DNA of 35,150 nt. It comes from a virus. Positions 16,399 to 23,986 of the stretch are shown here, in pieces. A program made the translations under genes and the position numbers. The notes beneath the pieces were generated by a model, which was given only the letters and a program-made list of their open reading frames with translations, made no database searches and was not told the DNA's origin. How positions within the stretch are numbered: the first letter of the stretch is position 1; each line of letters starts with the position of its first letter. Location of the stretch: the IMG/VR virus record IMGVR_UViG_3300030104_003125, positions 1 through 35,150 of that record; one strand, given 5' to 3'.

Positions 16399-17508
16399 AT
16401 GATGAAGATGGTGTTTGATTTCCCACGCGAAGTTATGGAACTCTCTACTGAGAAGGGCAAAGGCTTCCGTAAGTTGGTGGCTGACACTGAGGACTTTGAG
16501 CGATACTGGCAAGGCAAGAATGGAGTATCCAATGCATTCACAACTGTGTATGGCTACCGTGCTACTCAGCAACCACACAATCGCAGAGTCGATTTGATGA
16601 CTCCTATCGTGCGCCATTTCGTATTGGACTTTGACCCGAAGAACTTCCGCGCTCAGAACAGACCGGATGTAGAGGTGGAGGTCGCACTAGAGCAAGCGCG
16701 TAAACTCCATCAGTTCCTGCTGTCAAATGATACTTCACATGCCATCTGGTACAGTGGTGGTGGCTTTCACGTATGGGTGGAACTGGACAAGGCATACATC
16801 CCCGGAAGCGGTGCTCACCTATCCGCTATCAAGGAAGCCGGAATGCAAGTTGTAAACGACTGGGTTCGTGACTTAGATTTGTTTTGCTCAGACCCCGCAG
16901 TACCATTTGATACCAGTGGGATGATTCGCATTCCAAACTCGTATAATGCCAAGCGTGGATTCTGGTCTATTCCCCTGACATCTACCGACCTTGAACGTGG
17001 CCTTGAGCATATCTGGGGCAAGGCTACACAGCCTCGCAGTGGCATGATTTCCTATGGCTCTGAAGGTGTCACACTCACAGTCAAAAAGCCCGAAGAGCGG
17101 GCACAAATTTTCAATCCTAATTCTACTCCTATCGATTTGCCTACCGTGTCCATGGAGGGCGTCATTATCCTACCTTGCCTCAATGCTGCGGCTTGCCAAA
17201 AGGGTGGCAATCCCAGCCACGATGCGCGGGTTCAATTGGTCAAGTATTTGGCCAAGCGGATGCGTAATTTCGTACCGTTAGAACGAGCCAAACAAGAGGA
17301 CATCAACAAGCACACTGAGACCATTGTAAACTTTATCAAAGGGCTTGAGTGGGCGGACTTTGACGAGGGCATCACGCGCTACCAAGTATCCACACTTATG
17401 AACACAGACTACCCACAGACCTGTTCCATGCTATGGAAGAAGGGAATGTGCTTGGGTAAATGTCGGTACTGGGACAAGACGGGTGCACTCAAGGGGGAAC
17501 CACAATGA
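16399..17508 (+). CDS. priSL: Archaeo-eukaryotic primase, PriS catalytic domain fused to PriL-like Fe-S domain
   Basis: Makes RNA or DNA primers for PolB. In this 369-residue protein, catalytic motif I is LDFDP (D77, D79), motif II is SGGGFH (119-124), and motif III is the region DTSGMIRIPNS (from D171), all typical of the PriS/AEP active site. The C-terminal third has cysteines at 260 (ILPCLN), 342 (QTC), 351 and 355 (MCLGKC), with a conserved-looking R-x-x-L-x-x-Y-L region between them; this matches the four-Cys 4Fe-4S domain of the PriL large subunit. Both subunits thus appear fused in one short chain, without the PriL N-terminal part. The start at 16399 (or ATG 16402) follows the previous stop by 7 nt with AGGTG upstream. 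Confidence 0.85.
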   Translation: MMKMVFDFPREVMELSTEKGKGFRKLVADTEDFERYWQGKNGVSNAFTTVYGYRATQQPHNRRVDLMTPIVRHFVLDFDPKNFRAQNRPDVEVEVALEQARKLHQFLLSNDTSHAIWYSGGGFHVWVELDKAYIPGSGAHLSAIKEAGMQVVNDWVRDLDLFCSDPAVPFDTSGMIRIPNSYNAKRGFWSIPLTSTDLERGLEHIWGKATQPRSGMISYGSEGVTLTVKKPEERAQIFNPNSTPIDLPTVSMEGVIILPCLNAAACQKGGNPSHDARVQLVKYLAKRMRNFVPLERAKQEDINKHTETIVNFIKGLEWADFDEGITRYQVSTLMNTDYPQTCSMLWKKGMCLGKCRYWDKTGALKGEPQ

Positions 17509-17645
17509 AGCACACCATATCCAAGCCAAGACCCAGTAACAGAGGGTTGTGTAAAGGAACTACCGCAGAGGGAAAACCATGTCAACAATGGAAGGCAGAA
17601 GGGTCACAGTACTGCCGCCATCACAAGAAACAGGGGGATGAATAA
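17505..17645 (+). CDS. 46-aa Cys/His zinc miniprotein
   Basis: A 46-residue basic protein beginning MKHTISKPRP. The motif C-x(10)-C-x(10)-C-x-x-H, seen in LCKGTTAEGKPC and SQYCRHH, is a known short zinc-binding pattern of phage and bacterial miniproteins with unknown role. The ATG at 17505 overlaps the primase stop (ATGA), and the TAA stop shares its last base with the next ATG (TAATG). A longer version from ATG 17460 would run inside the primase gene and is less likely. Confidence 0.65.
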   Translation: MKHTISKPRPSNRGLCKGTTAEGKPCQQWKAEGSQYCRHHKKQGDE

Positions 17646-18355
17646 TGCCAACACCACCACTCATTATCGACACAAATGAACGCGGCCCCCTTTGCGATTC
17701 TGTCATCCGTTTGGCTGAGAAACAAGGATTCCCTACCAAGCGTGTACACATGCAGGGTATGGGCGATTACAAGGTCGGTGGCTATGGGCATGTTGAGTGC
17801 AAGAGCCTGTCTGACCTATTCCAATCCAGTCATAGTGGTCACCTCATGCGCCAACTGGACAATTTAGATGCCAACTGCGAGAGAGTGTTCCTCGTCGTAC
17901 ACGGTGACATTGCCAAGCACGTCGCCATCCACAAGAAGCAGGGGCGCAACCTATCTTATTCACGCGTAATGAACGAACTCATCGGTACGTTCGCACGCAT
18001 CACGGCAGACTTTGACTGCCACATCTACAGGGCCAAAGACCACTCAGAAGCGGCCATGTTCATCACCAAATTACACAGTAAAATGCACAAGCCTGCATCC
18101 CGTCATGGGGCCAAGGCCGTCACGCGTGTAAGTACAAATGATGTGAGAGCAGATATGCTACTCGCAATACCGGGCTTTGGCCCCGACCTCGTAGACCGTA
18201 CCCTAGAGAAGTGCGGCTCTATCGAAGAGATGCTATTCCAAGAATCACTGAAGCAAGTCAAAGGCATGGGTCCAACCCTACGTAAACGCCTGCTTGACGT
18301 GCTGACTTCGGAAGAACCAGTGCGAATGGAAAAGAAATACAAGAGAGGGAATTAA
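17645..18355 (+). CDS. ERCC4 (XPF/Hef-type) nuclease with HhH domain
   Basis: Structure-specific endonuclease family that cuts branched DNA or flaps. In this 236-residue protein the ERCC4 core shows IDTNER at 8-13, GDYKVG at 40-45 and VECKSLSD at 50-57, followed by the GHLMRQLDNL helix. The usual signature is (V/I)ERKxxxD, so the central Arg is replaced by Cys here while the Glu, Lys and Asp are kept. Residues ~165-225 form two helix-hairpin-helix units (LLAIPGFGPDLVDRTLEKCG; VKGMGPTLRKRLLDVL) for DNA binding. There is no helicase domain, unlike full-length Hef. Predicted roles are recombination intermediate or fork processing together with the Cas4-like nuclease. The start codon overlaps the previous stop. 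Confidence 0.9.
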   Translation: MPTPPLIIDTNERGPLCDSVIRLAEKQGFPTKRVHMQGMGDYKVGGYGHVECKSLSDLFQSSHSGHLMRQLDNLDANCERVFLVVHGDIAKHVAIHKKQGRNLSYSRVMNELIGTFARITADFDCHIYRAKDHSEAAMFITKLHSKMHKPASRHGAKAVTRVSTNDVRADMLLAIPGFGPDLVDRTLEKCGSIEEMLFQESLKQVKGMGPTLRKRLLDVLTSEEPVRMEKKYKRGN

Positions 18356-18514
18356 ATGAAATCAGACATTAGGAAAGCAAGAAAGGCACTAGAGAGTATT
18401 CACCAGCAGTATCTACTGTATGCCATGCAGCAACAAGACAAGGAGTACGTAGAAGCCATGAATGGAATCTTCGCACTACTGAAGCGACTAGAAGAGGAAG
18501 AGGATGCCGTATGA
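18356..18514 (+). CDS. 52-aa helical hypothetical protein
   Basis: A short gene filling the space between the ERCC4 nuclease and AAA+ ATPase genes. ATG 18356 follows the TAA directly, with AGAGAGGGAATTAA upstream as Shine-Dalgarno, and its stop overlaps the next ATG (ATGATGG at 18511). The product (MKSDIRKARKALESI, later GIFALLKRLEEEEDAV) is charged and predicted helical or coiled coil. Support is the perfect fit, the ribosome binding site and the coding-like composition. Function is unknown; it might be an accessory of the helicase that follows. Confidence 0.65.
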   Translation: MKSDIRKARKALESIHQQYLLYAMQQQDKEYVEAMNGIFALLKRLEEEEDAV

Positions 18515-19935
18515 TGGAACACCGCGCAGATAAATACGAATGCGTGCAGAAATACCCCATTCTGAAAGGGTATCTAGACCACTTCAATGAGGTCAGTCGG
18601 AACAACGAAATTCCGGGTCTGCTGTCATTCTTCTTCATTCAAGGACAAGCGGCCATTCCTTTTGTTCGTATTCCAGTGGGTGGGAGCAATCTTGACCCGC
18701 GTGTGAGTACGTTCTGGATTCAGCCTACACGAACAGGTAAGTCAGCCGCCTTCCAAGTGATTGAGAAAGTATGCGACGGTGCAAACTTAGAGAGTGTCGA
18801 TTACAACTCCGGTAACGATGCTGCTCTAGTGGGCACCCTCGTACCCGACCCTGACGACGAGGACAGGCAGAACCCACAGATGATAACACGCCCCGGTCTA
18901 CTTGCAGGGCGGAAGGGACTGAACTTCGACGAAGGGTCAGTATTACTCAAGGGTGGTCAGCACAATGAGAACACAACTCTATTCCTACAGTCCGCCCTCA
19001 ACTCTGCGGGCACAGGTAGAAACTATCTGACCAAGCACATGGCCAGAGATACGTTCACCATCAAGTCAGAGGTATCCCTTTGGATTACGACCTATCCACC
19101 CAAGGGTGTGAAGGAACACGTCTTGGAGAAAGGTATCTTCCAGCGCGTACTGACATACTGGCGTGACTGGACATTGGAGATGCGACGTGCAATCAACCAC
19201 GAGTTGGCCGAGGCGCAATACAATCAGCCTGACTTTGAAATCTCATTCGATGAAGTCACCACTTACTTCACAGACTTGCAACAGCGACTTGAAGCACGCA
19301 TCATCGAATTGAGTGGACTCTCAGACTTAGAGTGGAACGAGATGTCAGAAGATGACCAAGAAGCGGTAGTCATGCGCATCTGCTGTGAAGAGAAGCGTCT
19401 GTTCAGACCCGACTCTAGTTACGTCCCCGCGTTGATTCAAGCCATCGACGAATACTACACGTTGGTTGAGAATATGTCAGCCGATAAGCAGGGTGTCTGT
19501 GCATCGTTCATCATGGGCCTTCAGAACTATACGGCTGTACTTGCCCACCACATGGCGATGATTGAAGGTACGTGGGAACTCAGAGGCGACCACATTGATA
19601 TGGCCAAGGAGATTCTCTACGACCTGTATCAGAACCTTATACACTGGCTTGAATCGGAAGTCAAGGTGGGTGCAGGTAACAAGGAGAAAGGGCAGATGAA
19701 AGCGTTCTGGAAGGATGCCTTTAATCGCTGTGAACGATTCGACTTTGATGATAGACGAGGACAAGGGTGGGTAAAGAAGTCAGAGTTACTGAAGGCTTTC
19801 TCTCAAATTTCTAATTTCAGTAGTCCAAGTACAATCAACAACAAATTCAATGAGTATGGTGCTAAGATGTTCAAAGACACAAGAGAAGGTATCCGCGTGT
19901 ACCTCAGACTCAGAAAGGAACACCAAAAGAAGTGA
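18511..19935 (+). CDS. AAA+ ATPase, MCM/DUF3987-like putative replicative helicase
   Basis: A 474-residue protein with Walker A QPTRTGKS at 71-78 and a Walker B-like FDEG at 139-142. A segment SGNDAALVGTL and then LLAGRKGLNFDEGSVLL follow the order seen in MCM helicases (the aG-L segment and the ID/E strand), as do a sensor-like strand LWITTYPP near 190-200 and a possible arginine finger in FQRVLTYW near 213. The C-terminus (QGWVKKSELLKAF to VYLRLR) resembles a winged helix. No MCM N-terminal zinc/OB domain is visible, so the protein is probably a stripped-down relative or a DUF3987-type phage helicase. It is the best candidate for the replicative helicase in this set. ATPase firm, MCM relation tentative. 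Confidence 0.55.
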   Translation: MMEHRADKYECVQKYPILKGYLDHFNEVSRNNEIPGLLSFFFIQGQAAIPFVRIPVGGSNLDPRVSTFWIQPTRTGKSAAFQVIEKVCDGANLESVDYNSGNDAALVGTLVPDPDDEDRQNPQMITRPGLLAGRKGLNFDEGSVLLKGGQHNENTTLFLQSALNSAGTGRNYLTKHMARDTFTIKSEVSLWITTYPPKGVKEHVLEKGIFQRVLTYWRDWTLEMRRAINHELAEAQYNQPDFEISFDEVTTYFTDLQQRLEARIIELSGLSDLEWNEMSEDDQEAVVMRICCEEKRLFRPDSSYVPALIQAIDEYYTLVENMSADKQGVCASFIMGLQNYTAVLAHHMAMIEGTWELRGDHIDMAKEILYDLYQNLIHWLESEVKVGAGNKEKGQMKAFWKDAFNRCERFDFDDRRGQGWVKKSELLKAFSQISNFSSPSTINNKFNEYGAKMFKDTREGIRVYLRLRKEHQKK

Positions 19936-19936
19936 T

Positions 19937-20068
19937 ATGATGGCAAGTAACAGATACTACACATGCCCCGGCTGTAAGCAGAAGACGGCGTCGAGCCACT
20001 ACATGCGATGCATCAGTTGCTACAGACCACTACTCGTAAAGGAACTTAAGGAGGCCAAGAAAAAATGA
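19937..20068 (+). CDS. 43-aa zinc-ribbon miniprotein
   Basis: A 43-residue protein, MMASNRYYTCPGCKQK, with a second knuckle CISCYRPLL about 18 residues on: one compact zinc ribbon with a basic C-terminal tail (ELKEAKKK). The start (paired ATGs 19937/19940) lies one base after the AAA+ ATPase stop, and the stop overlaps the exonuclease ATG. An in-frame extension to 19850 would lie inside the upstream gene and is not supported. Function is unknown. Confidence 0.65.
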   Translation: MMASNRYYTCPGCKQKTASSHYMRCISCYRPLLVKELKEAKKK

Positions 20069-20673
20069 CTGATATGCTCGCACTTGATATTGAGACCGCT
20101 AACTTCTCTCACGAGATTGGAGGGTGGGGTAACACCCATCTGTTTGAACCGTCAGTTGTCGCCACATGGGATGGCAACCAAGGGACGGTTTACTCCAATG
20201 AAAATGTGGAGAAGTTCTTGCCCGAGGGAACTATCATCAAGCCTCTACATCCTAGGGCATTGGGTGAGGACATGGCCAAGCATGTGGCCAAAGGTGGGAT
20301 GATACTTGGTCACAATCTCAAGGGATTCGATTTACCTGTGCTTCGTGATGGACTAGATTGCTGGACAGCCAGTGATGTGCTATCCAAATCAGAGGAACAG
20401 ATATTCGATACTTCATTCCTACTCAAGTCCATTGTCGGTCACGCAGTACCCTTGTCAGACGCATGCTACCACACACTCAGCAAAGGTAAACTGATGAATA
20501 GCCACGATGCACCCGTCGAATGGCGAAAGGGCAACTACAGCAAAGTGGCTGAGTATTGTCTCAAAGATGCTGAGTTGGTGTACGAACTGTGGAAACATGG
20601 TGTGGAAGAAGGATTCGTCAGGGCGCGGTCGAGGACCGATGGTGTCATAAAAGAGTTTGAAGTCGACTGGTAA
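20065..20673 (+). CDS. DEDDy-type 3'-5' exonuclease (RNase H-like fold)
   Basis: A stand-alone proofreading-type exonuclease, 202 aa. Motifs: Exo I LDIET (D8, E10), Exo II GHNLKGFDLP (H83-N84, D89), Exo III YCLKD (Y164, D168). The Tyr spacing marks it as DEDDy, close to the exonuclease domain of family A/B polymerases. It could degrade or repair DNA ends or primers. PolB in this window has its own exonuclease domain, though with a degenerate Exo II, so this second enzyme may add proofreading or resection. The start overlaps the preceding zinc ribbon (ATGA) and has AAGGAGGCC upstream. Confidence 0.85.
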   Translation: MTDMLALDIETANFSHEIGGWGNTHLFEPSVVATWDGNQGTVYSNENVEKFLPEGTIIKPLHPRALGEDMAKHVAKGGMILGHNLKGFDLPVLRDGLDCWTASDVLSKSEEQIFDTSFLLKSIVGHAVPLSDACYHTLSKGKLMNSHDAPVEWRKGNYSKVAEYCLKDAELVYELWKHGVEEGFVRARSRTDGVIKEFEVDW

Positions 20674-20709
20674 TGTCGGCTGGCCTACGGCCAACAGAGA
20701 GGGAATCAA
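20674..20709 (+). other. 36-bp gap with short inverted repeat before chaperonin
   Basis: TGGCC-TAC-GGCCA (20681-20693) can form a 5-bp hairpin. AGAGAGGGAATCAA just before ATG 20710 supplies the ribosome binding site. Nothing TATA-like is visible. The hairpin is short and may be chance. Confidence 0.3.
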
Positions 20710-22200
20710 ATGTCAGATAACGAAGCAATTAGTGCACAAGTGCATAACATTAGAGCAGCAAAGAAAATTGTCAATACCGTCAAGACCACACTAGGTCCGA
20801 TGGGCATGGACAAGATGATGGTAGACGCCGGAGGCAATGTGATTGTCACCAACGATGGTGCCACCATCATGCAGGAAATCGATGTCGCGCACCCTGCTGC
20901 CAAGATGGTAGTAGAGGCAGCGAACACGCAAGAAAACATGTGCTACGATGGCACGACCAGCACCGTCGTATTGGCAGGGGAATTGCTAGGAAATAGCGAA
21001 CTTCTGTTCAACAAAGGTCTGCATGCGAATGTCGTATGTCGTGGATACCGCCGAGCATCTCGGTGGGCTACAGAACATATTGACAGTATGAAAGTATCAG
21101 CAAAGAAGCACCTGAAGCATGTCGCTCAGACTTCAATTACAGGCAAATCGCTAGAATCCTCCATGGACCATGTGAGTCAATTATGTGTGGATGCAGTAGA
21201 GAACGCAGATGGTGAGTTTGAGCGCATCCGTGTACTTTGCCAGCCCGGAGGGGCACTTGATGACTCAACGTGCTTCTCGGGTGTCGTATTGCACAAGGAG
21301 TTCATTCTCCCTGCAATGCCAACCAACCCACACGGTCAAGCCCTACTCATCAATACTGGGATGTCTGCGGACAAGGGCGATGATAATATCCAACTCCAAC
21401 TTGGCTCAGCGAGTGAGATGCAGCAGTACAAGCGTCAGACTAACAGAGACAACTGGCTGGAAAAAGCAGAACTAATTGCCTCTAAGTTGCCAGATGGTGG
21501 TGTTGTCTTTGTCCGAGATTCGGCAAATGAAGTTATGTCTGCTGCACTAGCCCGAAAGAATATCAGCGTTGTTCACCGGATTCCAGAAAGTGATATGATT
21601 GCACTAGGTAAACTCCTGAACACCACTAGTGCGCACACGCCTGAAGATTTGCATGAGGCTGTCCCTTGTGATGCAGAGTGCAAGACCATTGGTGACATGA
21701 AGTACGTTGTCGTCAAGGGCGAAGGTGAAGTTACTACACTCATCCTACGAGGCGCAACCAAGCAAACGCTTGATGAAACTGAGCGTGGGTTTGAAGATGC
21801 ACTCGGTGTCGTTTGCCTTGCCTACAACAGTGGCAATGTCGTGCCCGGTGGTGGTGCAGCATATCTCAATGCAGCCCTACACCTACGTGCTAGAGCAGCA
21901 GAGGCAGGTGGGCGTGAGCAGATGGCCATTGACGCCTTCGCAGACGCCCTAGAGTCCATTCCTGCGGCCATTGCAGAGAACGCAGGGCATGACCCACTAG
22001 ACACTGTCCTCTCACTACGTAACGACCACTCTGCGGGTAAACTCACTGGTCCTGATATTGAGAACGGTGGAACCTGCGATATGGCAGAGGCAAATGTCTG
22101 GGAACCACTGGCACTTGTACGCCAAGCAGTTCAGTCAGCAAGCGAGGTCACCATGAGCATTCTGCGCATCGATGACATCATCGGCATGAGAGCAGAGTAA
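20710..22200 (+). CDS. Group II chaperonin (thermosome subunit), divergent viral type
   Basis: ATP-driven double-ring protein-folding machine of the archaeal/eukaryotic type. The 496-residue chain has the equatorial nucleotide-site motifs [15 protein letters not shown] (residues 30-44), NDGATIM and [15 protein letters not shown] (GDGTT in most homologues), an apical domain with [14 protein letters not shown], and the C-terminal equatorial [11 protein letters not shown] and [14 protein letters not shown]. It is about 40-50 residues shorter than cellular subunits: the N-terminal extension is minimal, and the C-terminus ends DDIIGMRAE without the Gly/Met-rich tail. Probably helps fold large virion proteins such as the giant structural protein encoded opposite. 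It is the last rightward gene, and its stop codon directly touches the stop of the leftward module. Confidence 0.95.
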   Translation: MSDNEAISAQVHNIRAAKKIVNTVKTTLGPMGMDKMMVDAGGNVIVTNDGATIMQEIDVAHPAAKMVVEAANTQENMCYDGTTSTVVLAGELLGNSELLFNKGLHANVVCRGYRRASRWATEHIDSMKVSAKKHLKHVAQTSITGKSLESSMDHVSQLCVDAVENADGEFERIRVLCQPGGALDDSTCFSGVVLHKEFILPAMPTNPHGQALLINTGMSADKGDDNIQLQLGSASEMQQYKRQTNRDNWLEKAELIASKLPDGGVVFVRDSANEVMSAALARKNISVVHRIPESDMIALGKLLNTTSAHTPEDLHEAVPCDAECKTIGDMKYVVVKGEGEVTTLILRGATKQTLDETERGFEDALGVVCLAYNSGNVVPGGGAAYLNAALHLRARAAEAGGREQMAIDAFADALESIPAAIAENAGHDPLDTVLSLRNDHSAGKLTGPDIENGGTCDMAEANVWEPLALVRQAVQSASEVTMSILRIDDIIGMRAE

Positions 22201-22449
22201 TCACTTCCTAGCCATTTCCCTGAGAAACAAGGAAAGTCGACCATTTGCACGCTTGCTGACAGGCGCTTTCTTTCGCTTACGTAAACCGATGGGACCGAGT
22301 CCCCCATGTGGCCTCACGTAACTGCAATGAGGGCACTGGTGCATGACCACTGGTTCACCAGATACATACCGCCCCGAAATTGACAGGGGAATAGATACCT
22401 TTCGACAGTTCTCACAATCACGTTTGAACTGCTCGACGAGTCGCCCCAT
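22201..22449 (-). CDS. Small zinc-ribbon protein at end of structural operon (82 aa)
   Basis: An 82-residue basic protein starting MGRLVEQFKRDCENCRK, with CENC and CPHC knuckles about 27 residues apart (one zinc ribbon) and a Lys/Arg-rich C-terminus (LRKRKKAPVSKRANG). ATG 22449 overlaps the stop of the fibre-like gene (ATGA) and has GGTGATTTG upstream; a start at 22482 would add 11 residues. Being last in the structural operon, it may be a virion or late regulatory protein. Function is unknown. Confidence 0.6.
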   Translation of the reverse strand: MGRLVEQFKRDCENCRKVSIPLSISGRYVSGEPVVMHQCPHCSYVRPHGGLGPIGLRKRKKAPVSKRANGRLSLFLREMARK

Positions 22450-23630
22450 CAAATCACCGCGTGATGGTCCAGTACATGCCAATTGGTGCCGTCGAATACA
22501 AACTTGGCATATTGGTCTGCTGCTACATTTAGCAGTGTACTTGACCCAGCAGGGGCGTTAATGAAGTTCAGTGCGTGAGCACCTGCCGTATGGTATATCT
22601 CAATGACATGACCCGGTGGGAATGTACCACTTGGAGTAAATGTGGTTGTACCGCTAGTTGTTGCAATCCACATATTGGGTCCATCAAAGGTGCAAGTCTG
22701 GGTAGTTGAGATGGTCGCTACCTTGACTTCACTTGGCCCCAATCGATGAGTGTAGGTTGCGATTGAGCCACCCATGGTGTGAGGGGCTGCATAGTACAGC
22801 ATGCCGTGAGCGTCAGGCGTATGACTCTGCCATAGCGCACCGAAGAAACTGTTGGTGAAATCACCACTCTCAGGAGAAGCATACAGTGCAGCCAAATCCG
22901 TGTGTGAATCAACTGCGTTCGCAACAGTGACCAGATTCGTGCCAACTGTTGTACCACCCTTGGACATGTGCTGTAGGTACATCGGGCTTGTCCTCACGTA
23001 AACTCGCCTGTCGTGCAATACAGGTGTAGCACCAAGCGATGCAGTAACGCTCCCTGCTCCTGCTGACATGGTGTATTTGAGCACACCTAGTACGATATGT
23101 TGGTGATTCTTGCGAGTAAGCCCCAACAATGGGTCAGAAAGGAAAGTAGATGGAATCAGAGGCGTTCCTGTACTGGGAGCCGCAGGAGTTCCCATTTCGT
23201 AGCGAATACGGGCCGTGGTGGTCGAATCCGATGAAATGTACACCACGACGTAAACTTCGCTGTTAGCCGAAGGAACTGCGGGCAATTCACCATTGAAATT
23301 TGCAGTTCCAGTTGCACCGATAGTGATTTGCTGAGTTGAGCCGGGGCCACCTGCGAACTTGTAGAGTACGCCATCAATGACACACCAACCACCGTGTATG
23401 GTTACGACACCACTGGCAGCCGTAACGATGTACCCCGGCGTAGACGTAGCAATACTGTTGCGAGAAGACGCACCAACTGCCGTATCCTCCAATCTGAGAA
23501 TACCATTACCATGTGCAGCCTCAATCGGACCAGTCAAACTAGGTGAAGACAATCCATCCCCATCACGCAGCCCTTCTGAACTCGTACCCATACCCGTCGC
23601 ACTTGTGTGACCGGCCTTTGGATTACTCAT
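22449..23630 (-). CDS. Tail fibre-like structural protein (393 aa)
   Basis: A 393-residue Gly/Thr/Ser/Ala-rich, Cys-poor protein with strongly beta character. Segments such as GVVTIHGGWCVIDGVLYKF and the C-terminal TFDGPNMWIATTSG, then FDGTNWHVLD, look like phage tail-fibre and receptor-binding modules; the final FDGTNW is common at the ends of virion proteins. No enzyme motif was seen. It overlaps both neighbours by 4 nt and follows the tail hub gene, the usual place for fibres. The fibre assignment is by composition and context, not by a recognised domain. Confidence 0.55.
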   Translation of the reverse strand: MSNPKAGHTSATGMGTSSEGLRDGDGLSSPSLTGPIEAAHGNGILRLEDTAVGASSRNSIATSTPGYIVTAASGVVTIHGGWCVIDGVLYKFAGGPGSTQQITIGATGTANFNGELPAVPSANSEVYVVVYISSDSTTTARIRYEMGTPAAPSTGTPLIPSTFLSDPLLGLTRKNHQHIVLGVLKYTMSAGAGSVTASLGATPVLHDRRVYVRTSPMYLQHMSKGGTTVGTNLVTVANAVDSHTDLAALYASPESGDFTNSFFGALWQSHTPDAHGMLYYAAPHTMGGSIATYTHRLGPSEVKVATISTTQTCTFDGPNMWIATTSGTTTFTPSGTFPPGHVIEIYHTAGAHALNFINAPAGSSTLLNVAADQYAKFVFDGTNWHVLDHHAVI

Positions 23631-23986
23631 GGGTTCACCTCAATGATGGCGGAGAATCGAATCTCGTTGTTATTCGTCTTGGTCACAGCGTCATAAGTGT
23701 AGCGGAGTAAAGCAGTGGTATCTGAAGCATTATCAGGATTCTTGTACTGCACCACCACCTCTCGGAGTGGGCGTGTAAATGAGGAATCCAATGCTAGTTT
23801 CGCCTCGACCGAAAGTGTGTGGTCGTCAATCACGCGCACGGTCGGAGTTACGGTAACCGCAGGCTGAGATGCCCCTACATCGTCTTGGCTGGCGAGGTTG
23901 CCCCCGAATCCGAATACAACTTGGTTGATTCGCCCCTTTAGTGTGTCAATCATGTATCTACTTGCTTCATTCAATAATGGCATCAT
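23627..23986 (-). CDS. Small putative tail/baseplate protein (119 aa)
   Basis: A 119-residue protein with paired ATG start at 23986, preceded by GGAGGCGAGG. An N-terminal helical stretch (LNEASRYMIDTLKGRINQVV) leads to a beta-rich remainder (TVTPTVRVIDDHTLSVEAKL). The sequence is not recognised, but size, composition and position between the hub-like protein and the fibre-like protein suggest a small baseplate or connector component. It overlaps neighbours by 4 nt on each side. Confidence 0.5.
   Translation of the reverse strand: MMPLLNEASRYMIDTLKGRINQVVFGFGGNLASQDDVGASQPAVTVTPTVRVIDDHTLSVEAKLALDSSFTRPLREVVVQYKNPDNASDTTALLRYTYDAVTKTNNNEIRFSAIIEVNP

Noticed and set aside
20681-20693. Hairpin before the chaperonin as a terminator
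   Set aside because: The stem is only 5 bp with a 3-nt loop and no following T-tract.
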